From DASSBG01 sp035699085 (lineage in GTDB: Bacteria > Pseudomonadota > Gammaproteobacteria > Xanthomonadales > Rhodanobacteraceae), in assembly GCA_035699085.1 (NCBI GenBank), contig DASSBG010000004.1, positions 62,001-126,000 of the forward strand: 64,000 bases of DNA, in the 5' to 3' direction. The position numbers and the translations under genes are program-made. This document shows, piece by piece, positions 54,324 through 61,739 of the stretch. A model generated the notes under the pieces. It saw nothing but the letters and a program-made list of their open reading frames with translations. It had not been told where the DNA came from and did not search any database. Numbering within the stretch: the first letter of the stretch is position 1; every line of letters starts with the position of its first letter.

Positions 54324-55996
54324 AGTCGACAAGGCGCGGCCATTGGCCCTGGCTTCTGCTGAGTGCAGTTGCCCTGGCAGCAGGCGTATTCCTGCGTTGT
54401 TGGCAACTGGGCGACCAGATCCTGATCGACGACGAATGGCACGCAGTCCACAAGCTGTTGCACGCCGGCATGCTCAATATCGCCACCCATTTCGGCGTGG
54501 CCGACTACTGCATCCCGCTGACGCTCTACTACCGCGCGCTGTATGACGTCGGCGCGCTGACCGAATGGACCATGCGCGCGCCGCTGCTGCTCGGCGGCAT
54601 CGGCTTGCTGGTCTTCGCACCGTGGTCGTTGCGGCGCAGTGTTCCCTTGCCAACGCGTTCCGTGTGGCTCGCGCTGCTGGCAATCTCGCCGGTACTGATG
54701 TACCTGACACGCACGGCGCGGCCGTATGCGCTGAGTGGCACCCTTGCGCTGGTCGCCATCGTCGCCTTTCTTCGCTGGTACCACGACGCACCGCAGGCAC
54801 GGCGTTGGGCTTGGCTGTATGTGCTTGCCACGGTGGCTGCGGGCTGGCTGCAGCTGTTGACGCTCACCTTTACGCTGACCCCGTTTCTGCTGTTCGGCGT
54901 TCTTGCCCTCTGGCGCCTGGCTCATGGGCAAACGCGCGAGGGCTTGGGCATGCTGCGCCGGCTGCTGGTCTTCGGACTGCTGACGGTGGCGCCATTGGCG
55001 CTCCTGCTGTTGCCGCCGCTGATCAATGATTGGGGCGCCTTGGTCGGCAAGGCGGGGCGCGGGGCGGTGACCTGGGACAGCGCCTGGCGCACGGCGCTGA
55101 TGCTGTTCGGCGTTGGCGGGCCGGTGGTGGCCGGGCTCCTCACTGCCTTGACCGCCTGGGGCGTCGTGCGCTTTTCCCGCAGGCAGCCTGCGCTGACCGC
55201 CTGTTTCCTGCTGATCATGGCCATTGCCACGACCACGATCATCGTGGCGCAGCCGGCCTGGATCGAGCACCCGGGCGTGCTGGCGCGCTACGTGATGCCG
55301 GGCCTGCCGCTGCTGTTGCTGTTCCTGGCGGAAGGTCTGCTGGCCGCCGCGCAGTGGCTGTTGCCGCGCTACTTGACGGCGGGAGTCGCCGCCCTGGCGC
55401 TGGCGGGGCTGTTCGCCGTCGGCCCGCTGCCCAAGCTGCTGTACTGGCCCAACCAGTTCATGGGCCACACGCGGTTCCAGTACGACTATGACCCGCTGGG
55501 GGCGCTGGTGCGCACGCGCGTCAAGCTTGGCACCATACCGCCGTTCTATTTCGAGCTTGCACGCCAGCCCCCGCGAAGCCTCACCGTCATCCAGGGGCCG
55601 TGGCGGCCGGAATCGTATTTCATCCCTCAGCCCTGGTACCAGCAGCTGCATCGGCAGTACGTCAAGATCGCGATGGTCTCGCCCACTTGCGGGCCGGGTG
55701 GTTGGGCCGACTTCCCGGCGACCTTCAGTGGCATCCACCTGACCCAGTTCGTGCACCTGTCCGACGTCCTGCGAGGTGCCGACGAGGGCGCCGATCTGCT
55801 CGTCCTGCGCATGCGGCCCTGGCTGGACGTGCCGCCGCAACGTATCCGCTGGCCGGACATGCGCCAGTGTCTGGCGCGGGTGGAGGCGTGGCTGGGGCCG
55901 CCGTTCTACCGCGACCCGCAGATTGCCGTGTTCGCTCTGTCGCCCGCCGGCACCAGGGTGGCGCGCGACCAGGCAGCGGCCGGAAAGCCGCGGTGA
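54320..55996 (+). CDS. GT39/ArnT-like multispanning membrane protein
   Basis: This 558-residue inner-membrane protein has about ten or more helices. The periplasmic loop DQILIDDEWHAVHKLL has the paired acidic residues of GT-C enzymes, which take sugar from a polyprenyl-phosphate donor. The C-terminal 150 residues are soluble. With the GT2 gene before it, it could transfer that sugar to an envelope acceptor. The GTG start overlaps the GT2 stop. The gene ends exactly at a 26-bp inverted repeat. Confidence 0.75.
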   Translation: MKSTRRGHWPWLLLSAVALAAGVFLRCWQLGDQILIDDEWHAVHKLLHAGMLNIATHFGVADYCIPLTLYYRALYDVGALTEWTMRAPLLLGGIGLLVFAPWSLRRSVPLPTRSVWLALLAISPVLMYLTRTARPYALSGTLALVAIVAFLRWYHDAPQARRWAWLYVLATVAAGWLQLLTLTFTLTPFLLFGVLALWRLAHGQTREGLGMLRRLLVFGLLTVAPLALLLLPPLINDWGALVGKAGRGAVTWDSAWRTALMLFGVGGPVVAGLLTALTAWGVVRFSRRQPALTACFLLIMAIATTTIIVAQPAWIEHPGVLARYVMPGLPLLLLFLAEGLLAAAQWLLPRYLTAGVAALALAGLFAVGPLPKLLYWPNQFMGHTRFQYDYDPLGALVRTRVKLGTIPPFYFELARQPPRSLTVIQGPWRPESYFIPQPWYQQLHRQYVKIAMVSPTCGPGGWADFPATFSGIHLTQFVHLSDVLRGADEGADLLVLRMRPWLDVPPQRIRWPDMRQCLARVEAWLGPPFYRDPQIAVFALSPAGTRVARDQAAAGKPR

Positions 55997-56080
55997 AAAC
56001 CGGGGTCAGAGTGCACTTTTGGGCCGGTTATCGGCCAGTGGCCGCATCGGCAAGCAAAAGTGCACTCTGACCCCGGTTTT
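55996..56080. terminator. Perfect 26-bp inverted repeat, probable bidirectional terminator
   Basis: Bases 55996-56021 pair perfectly with 56055-56080 over 26 bp, with a 33-base loop. The loop holds an inner 5-bp stem (56022-56026 with 56032-56036). The arms end in A-runs and T-runs on the outer sides. It lies between the GT39-like stop and the convergent tamB end. A/T-rich ends fit a terminator in both directions; the length also recalls a dispersed palindromic repeat. Confidence 0.75.
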
Positions 56081-56094
56081 TGCGGACTTTCGGT

Positions 56095-59000
56095 TCAGCG
56101 CTCGAGTCGGTAGTTGAACATCATCCGGCTGAAGTCGGTGGCGTTGAGGGCTTCGAAGTTCCAGCGCTTGCTGAGAATGTAGCGCAGCGTCACGACCTCG
56201 CCGGGTTCGAACAGGCCGACGCCGTAGCTGAGGTAGAGCCGCGGCGACAGGTACTTTCCGACGGTCAGCGCCGCCGCGCCGCCCAGCGCGGTATTACTGG
56301 CGACGCCGATGTCGGCGCCGACGCGCGCGCCGATGCGCTTGGCCAGCAAATCCCCGGCGGCGGAGCCCAGCGCCTGCGCCGCGGCGTTGACCATGTTGCC
56401 TTCACCGCCCTTGACCTGCGACAGCGGCTTGCCCGTCACCAGGTAGGACAACGCGTCGGACTGCTCCATGGCGGGGTTGGAAAACACCGTCAGCACCGGG
56501 CGGCGCGCGGTGCCGCTGATCAGCAGGCCGACCACCTGGTCGCTTTCGATGGTGGCGTTGGGGTGCAGGTTGCGAACCGCGCGGATGTTGAGCCCGGGGT
56601 TGTCGATGGGCGTGCTGGCGAACAGCAGCTGCCCGTGCTGGATGCGCAAGTCCTGGCCATAGGCGTGGTAGGTGCCGTCGATGGCGACCTGGCCCTGGCC
56701 GAGGGTGGCGCGACCGGGTTTCTCGCTCACGGTAAGCACGCCGCCCAGGCGGCCATCGATGCCCATGCCCTTGATGTGCGCGTGCTTGCCGAACTCGATC
56801 TTGACCTCCGCCGTCACCGGCATCGCGGTCGCCGGCTTGGGCGCCGGCTCGTCGGTGACGACGATGTCTGGCGAGGCGGCGCCGACGCCGCCTGCGCCGC
56901 CGGGCAGCTTGGCGACGTTGATGTCCGCGCGGTCGATGGCCACGCTGCCGGTGACCGCGAGGCCCGAGGTGTCGCGGCGGATCTGCAGGTCCGGCGAGAC
57001 CACCACCTCCGCTGCTGGGATGTTTACCGCGGTGAACTGCTGGCCGTGCAGGCGAATGACGGTCGGCTGCGGACCGCCGATGGCCAGCGCGCCGTCAATA
57101 TCGAGCTCGCCCTTGCCGGAGCGAATGCGGCCGTCGATGCGCCAGCGCGACGAGCCGGCCTCGGTGGCCAGTTCGATGTGGCCCTGCTCCAGGTCGAGGC
57201 CGGCCGCCGGCACCTCGGCGGCGAAGCCGTCGATGGTGGCGCTGCCGGCGATCCGCGGCTGCTCGAGGGTGCCGCCGAAGCGCAGCGCGCCGTGCAGGCG
57301 GCCCCTGACGTTGGCGACCTCGTCGGTGAACAGGCCGAGGAAGGCGAGGTCGGGCAGGTCCAGCGTGGCCTGGCCATCCAGCATCTGTCGCGGACCGCTG
57401 ATCTCCAGCGCGCCCTCGATGCCGCCGCTTTCGTTGAGGCGCGCGTGCACGGCCAGGCGCTGGGTGCCGGCGCCGAAGTCGCCGGTGGCACGGAAATCCT
57501 CGTAGGCCAGTACCGGCGTGTCCGGACGGTCGGTCCACGTGAAGCTGCCGCGCGCCGAGCTGAGTTGTGCCTGGCCACCGAACTCGCCAGCGGCGCTGCG
57601 CGAAATGCTGCCCTCGCCATCGATGCGGCCCTCCGCACGCAGCGGCAGTGTGCTGCCGCTGGCGGTGAGCAGCAGGGCCAGCGGCACGGCGTGCAGCTGG
57701 TAGCTGGCCTGCAGGGCGCCGGCGTCCGTCCGGCGGGCATCCAGGCACAGCCGCGGTGCGCCCGCCTGCAGGCACAGCGACGAGAGCGAGAAGGCCTGCG
57801 GCTGCCACTCCAGCGTTGCATCGTGCTGCAGATGCCAGGGCGGCAGCCCCTGCGGCGCAAGGTCGAACCGCGAGATGGTGCCGTGCCAGCGTTCGCCCTC
57901 GAGCGACCCCGTCAGCACCAGTTGCAGCGTGCCGCGGGCAGCGTCGAGATCGAGGTCAAGGTGGTGGCTGGCTTCGTCGCCGCGCGCCCGCAGCGTCACC
58001 TTCTTGAGGTCCAGCGGTCCGGCCAGCACGCCGTGCGCATTCAGGTCGAGGCTTCCGGATGGATGGCTGAGCGAGTCAAGGTCCGCGCGCAGCGTCAGGC
58101 GCGCGACCTGCTGCTGCTGCCAGACGATGTCATGCCCATTGAGCTCGCCCTGCGCCCCGAGATCGGACAGCCTGCCGCGCAGCTTGATGTGCCCGGCAAG
58201 GGCGCCGCGCGCCTGCGGCATCAGGTCGCCCAGCGAGGCAATCGCCAGGCGCAGGTCGATGTCATTTTGCGCACCCGGCGCCGCGGTGATGTGCGCACTG
58301 CTTTCGCCGGACGCGAGGTCGAGCCTGCCGCTGACGACGCCATTGGTGGCGAGGTGCAGCGCGCCGTTGCCGCGCACCGGCCGCTTGCGCAGCGTTCCCT
58401 TCAGCGTGTGGATGTCGAGGTCGCCTTGCAGGCCGGCGCTGGTCGTCGTGCCGCGGGTGGCGAGGTCAAAGTCCAGGGCGCCATCCCAGCCTGCCAGCAG
58501 GCGCCCGGGATCGAAGCGGCTGGCCGTGGCGGTCAGCTGCCAGCCCAGCGCCGGCTTGAGCGTCAGCGTGCCCTGCGCCCGCACGTTGCCGTTCGGCTGC
58601 TGCAGCGCCAGGGTGTGCAGGGTGAGCTGCCGCGGCGTACCGTCGAGGTCCAATTGCATGGTCGCCGGTGAACCGGGCGGGCCGGCGTGGCCTTCACCCT
58701 CGGCGTGGAACTGCTGCAAACTGCCGCTGAAGCTGAGGTGGCCGCGGCTCGCCAGCGGCTGGCCGACCAGCCGCTTCGGCAGTTGCAGGCCGCCCCAGCG
58801 CAGATCGAATGCCGCGGTCATCGGCCTGGCGGCCAGTTCAACGCGTCCGCTGGCCTGGACCGTGCCGGCAATCTGCTTCGAGGAAAGCTTCAGCTCGTCG
58901 ACTGTCAGGGTGTCGCCGGCAGCGTCGAGGTGCGCCTTGAGCGGCTGCAGTGCGACGCCGACGCCATTCAGGTCGAGGTGGCCCTGCACGGTGCCGCCGT

Positions 59001-59847
59001 GGCGATCGCCGTGGCCGCTGAGGTGGACGGCCAGGCTGTGCAGGCGGTCGATGGCCAGCAGCGGGCGCGGGTCGAATGTTGGCGCGTCGAGCGTGAGCGT
59101 CCAGGGATATGGTGCCGCCTGCGCCAGTTGCAGATTGACCTGCGCCCGCGCGGGCGAGGCCAGCGCAAGCGTTGCGGCCATGCGTTTGCCGTCGCCGCGG
59201 GCGTCGACGTTGCCGGCGTAGCGCTGGCCCTCGATGGTCCAGGCGAACTCGCCGTGGCCGCTGCCTCGCCAGGAGCCGCCAAGCGCGAGCTTGCCGTCAA
59301 GTTGTGCGTGGCCCTGCTCCGCGTCGAGACGCAACCGCCGCAGGGCCAGTTGCTTCGCCGTCCAGCGGCCGCCGAAATCGAGCGTGCCCGCGGAAAGCAG
59401 CGGCTGCGTACCCTGGCTGACGTTGAGGCCGCGGATACTGGCCTGGTCAACGACGATGTCGATCGGCGGCGCCAGCGACAGCGGTGCAGGCCGCTGCGCC
59501 GGTGGCTCGCTGGGCGGGCCCGGCAGCGCCACGGTCATGCCGCTGGCCGCCAGGCTCGTCAGGTGCAGGCGTTTGCCCAGCAGCGACCATGGCTGCAGGT
59601 CCAGGCGCGCGTCGTCGATCGTCACCAGCATGCCGTCCGCGCCGCGCCAGCGCAGGCCGCGCACCTCCAGCGGCCCGAGCAGCCGGCCTTCCGCATGGCT
59701 GAAGGCGATGGCGCCATCGCTGGCCGCCGCCACCCGATGCAGCGCGAAACGCAGCCCGGAACCGGTGCCGAGCAGCCACCACAGTGCCGCCGCCACCAGC
59801 AGCAGCACGATGGCAAGCGCAATGCCGATGCGCCGCAACCACCTCAT
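56095..59847 (-). CDS. tamB: Translocation and assembly module subunit TamB
   Basis: This 1250-residue protein is anchored by one N-terminal inner-membrane helix (IALAIVLLLVAAALWWLLG). It has a long beta-helical periplasmic region and the C-terminal TamB/DUF490 domain (LSYLVTGKPLSQVKGGEGN, YLSPRLYLSYGVGLFEPGEVVTLRYIL). It bridges to TamA and moves outer-membrane proteins or phospholipids. The length is near the usual 1250-1260. It follows tamA by 49 bases. Confidence 0.94.
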   Translation of the reverse strand: MRWLRRIGIALAIVLLLVAAALWWLLGTGSGLRFALHRVAAASDGAIAFSHAEGRLLGPLEVRGLRWRGADGMLVTIDDARLDLQPWSLLGKRLHLTSLAASGMTVALPGPPSEPPAQRPAPLSLAPPIDIVVDQASIRGLNVSQGTQPLLSAGTLDFGGRWTAKQLALRRLRLDAEQGHAQLDGKLALGGSWRGSGHGEFAWTIEGQRYAGNVDARGDGKRMAATLALASPARAQVNLQLAQAAPYPWTLTLDAPTFDPRPLLAIDRLHSLAVHLSGHGDRHGGTVQGHLDLNGVGVALQPLKAHLDAAGDTLTVDELKLSSKQIAGTVQASGRVELAARPMTAAFDLRWGGLQLPKRLVGQPLASRGHLSFSGSLQQFHAEGEGHAGPPGSPATMQLDLDGTPRQLTLHTLALQQPNGNVRAQGTLTLKPALGWQLTATASRFDPGRLLAGWDGALDFDLATRGTTTSAGLQGDLDIHTLKGTLRKRPVRGNGALHLATNGVVSGRLDLASGESSAHITAAPGAQNDIDLRLAIASLGDLMPQARGALAGHIKLRGRLSDLGAQGELNGHDIVWQQQQVARLTLRADLDSLSHPSGSLDLNAHGVLAGPLDLKKVTLRARGDEASHHLDLDLDAARGTLQLVLTGSLEGERWHGTISRFDLAPQGLPPWHLQHDATLEWQPQAFSLSSLCLQAGAPRLCLDARRTDAGALQASYQLHAVPLALLLTASGSTLPLRAEGRIDGEGSISRSAAGEFGGQAQLSSARGSFTWTDRPDTPVLAYEDFRATGDFGAGTQRLAVHARLNESGGIEGALEISGPRQMLDGQATLDLPDLAFLGLFTDEVANVRGRLHGALRFGGTLEQPRIAGSATIDGFAAEVPAAGLDLEQGHIELATEAGSSRWRIDGRIRSGKGELDIDGALAIGGPQPTVIRLHGQQFTAVNIPAAEVVVSPDLQIRRDTSGLAVTGSVAIDRADINVAKLPGGAGGVGAASPDIVVTDEPAPKPATAMPVTAEVKIEFGKHAHIKGMGIDGRLGGVLTVSEKPGRATLGQGQVAIDGTYHAYGQDLRIQHGQLLFASTPIDNPGLNIRAVRNLHPNATIESDQVVGLLISGTARRPVLTVFSNPAMEQSDALSYLVTGKPLSQVKGGEGNMVNAAAQALGSAAGDLLAKRIGARVGADIGVASNTALGGAAALTVGKYLSPRLYLSYGVGLFEPGEVVTLRYILSKRWNFEALNATDFSRMMFNYRLER

Positions 59848-59896
59848 GGCGCAGCCTCCCGGCGGCGGTCGCGCGAGTGCCTGGCGGTCGCTGCGC

Positions 59897-61684
59897 TCAC
59901 AGGTCCGGACCGATCAACAGGTGGAGCTGAACGCCGTGGTGGCGGTCGTTGTGCACCGGCACGCCAAGGTCGAGGCGGACCATGCCGACCGGCGAGAGCC
60001 AGCGCAGGCCAAGGCCGGCGCCGATATCGGGCCTGTAGTCGAGGTCATTGAAGGCGTTGCCGGCATCGATGAAAGCGGCGATGCCCCAGTGGCGGGTGAA
60101 GTAGTGTTCGAACGTGCTGCCGAAGACCAGCAGGTTGCGCCCGCCGATGACACGGTCGGCGTCGTTGCGGGGGCCTATGGACTGGTAGCCGTAGCCGCGC
60201 ACCGAGCGGCTGCCGCCGGCGAAGAAGCGCAGTTGCGGAGGCAGCTCATGGAAGCCGTTGGTCCAGGTGGTGCCGGCGTCGCCGCGCAGGATCAGGCGGT
60301 CGCGGCGGCCGAAGGCGTGGATCCACTTCGCGTCGGCGGTCAACTGGCTGAAGCGCGCGTCCGAGAGCAGCTCGCCGACCGTGCTGCGCGCGGCCAGTGC
60401 CAGCGACCAGCCGTTGCGCACGAAGATCGGGTTGGCACCCTGCTTGCGCGACAGCGAGGCCTCGGGGAACACCAGATGGCTGCGGCCGTGCTCGATGCCC
60501 TCATCGCCGGGATCCTCGCCGCGCCGCTGGCCAACGGTGAAGGTGCCGGCCAGCACGTGCAGGCCCAGTGTCCGGGTCCAGTCGTGCCACAGGCGGGTTT
60601 CGTCGCCGACCAGTTCCAGCGTGCGCGAATGGGCGGTGCTGGTGTCGGCGTCGCGGTACTTCGCGCCGAAGTTGAGGCTGCGCTGCTTGTGGCCGGGCAG
60701 CGGAATGCTGTACTGGGTCGACAGCGTCTTCAGCCGCTGCGCCAGCACCAGCTCGTTCTTCCACTTGTGGCCCTCGTCGTTGACCCAGCGGCGCTCCAGC
60801 CCGAGGCGGATGCCGACGCCGGTATCGGTACCGATGAAGGGACCGCCGGTGTAGATGCTGCGTTTGGCCGGCGTCACCGTGACATCGACGTCGACCACCG
60901 CGTCGCTGGCGCTGGCGTCGATGTCGGGCTGCACGTCGACAAGGGAAAAATAATCCGCGCCATTGAGCGATCGCTGCAACAGCAGCAGGTCGTCCTGCGA
61001 GAACCAGTCGCCGGTCTCGAATGGCACGTAGCGCTGCAGGAAGCCCTGTTCGAACTGTGAGCCGCTGAAGCGCACGTCGCCGAAGCGGTAGCGCGGACCC
61101 GGCTCAAACGCCAGCTTGATCACCGCGCTGTGGCTGGCGCGGGTCACCAGCACCTTGTGCACCGTCAGCTTCGCGTGCAGGAAGCCGTCGGCCGCCAGCG
61201 CCGCCTGCAGTGCGGCCTTCGATGCTTCGTAGGTGGCGTCGTTGAGCCGCTCGCCGACCCGCGGATGAAAACTGCGCAAGGCATGGCGCACCCCGCGCAC
61301 GTCGGCGGCCGGGCCGGGCAGGGTGATGTCGACCTGCGTCACCTTCACTGGCCGGCCGGGATCGACATGCAGCGTTGCCACCCAGTCAGCGCCTTGGCGG
61401 TCAAGATCCCCGGTGACGGTGGCGTCGTAGTAGCCGAAGGGCCGCAGGGCCTGCTCGATCTGCTCCGGCGCTGCATCAAACAGCCGGCGCGCCTGCGCGG
61501 CGCTGACCTCACGCGACCCGTACTGGGCGATCTGCGTGGCCGCCAACGCGGCGGTTTTCATGTCGCCGTCGATGCCGTCGACGCTGAGCTTGATCCCCGC
61601 CCGCGCTGCCGACGGAAGCCCCGCGATGATGGCCAGCGCGGCAAGCAGGCGAAGCATGCGGCGTGGCGGCGGGCGGAGGCTCAT
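59897..61684 (-). CDS. tamA: Autotransporter assembly factor TamA
   Basis: This 595-residue outer-membrane protein is of the BamA/Omp85 family. A signal peptide (LLAALAIIAGLPSAARA) precedes three POTRA domains and a 16-strand barrel ending VPVHNDRHHGVQLHLLIGPDL. FFAGGSRSVRGYGYQSIGP is the conserved lid-lock-type segment. It pairs with tamB downstream. The ATG at 61684 has only a weak ribosome site; an in-frame ATG at 61657 is possible. The gene order tamA-tamB is standard. Confidence 0.94.
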   Translation of the reverse strand: MSLRPPPRRMLRLLAALAIIAGLPSAARAGIKLSVDGIDGDMKTAALAATQIAQYGSREVSAAQARRLFDAAPEQIEQALRPFGYYDATVTGDLDRQGADWVATLHVDPGRPVKVTQVDITLPGPAADVRGVRHALRSFHPRVGERLNDATYEASKAALQAALAADGFLHAKLTVHKVLVTRASHSAVIKLAFEPGPRYRFGDVRFSGSQFEQGFLQRYVPFETGDWFSQDDLLLLQRSLNGADYFSLVDVQPDIDASASDAVVDVDVTVTPAKRSIYTGGPFIGTDTGVGIRLGLERRWVNDEGHKWKNELVLAQRLKTLSTQYSIPLPGHKQRSLNFGAKYRDADTSTAHSRTLELVGDETRLWHDWTRTLGLHVLAGTFTVGQRRGEDPGDEGIEHGRSHLVFPEASLSRKQGANPIFVRNGWSLALAARSTVGELLSDARFSQLTADAKWIHAFGRRDRLILRGDAGTTWTNGFHELPPQLRFFAGGSRSVRGYGYQSIGPRNDADRVIGGRNLLVFGSTFEHYFTRHWGIAAFIDAGNAFNDLDYRPDIGAGLGLRWLSPVGMVRLDLGVPVHNDRHHGVQLHLLIGPDL

Positions 61685-61739
61685 CGCCCATAGGCTACGG
61701 CTTTGCCGGCGCGGCGGCCAACGCGCCGGCGGCGGCCGT

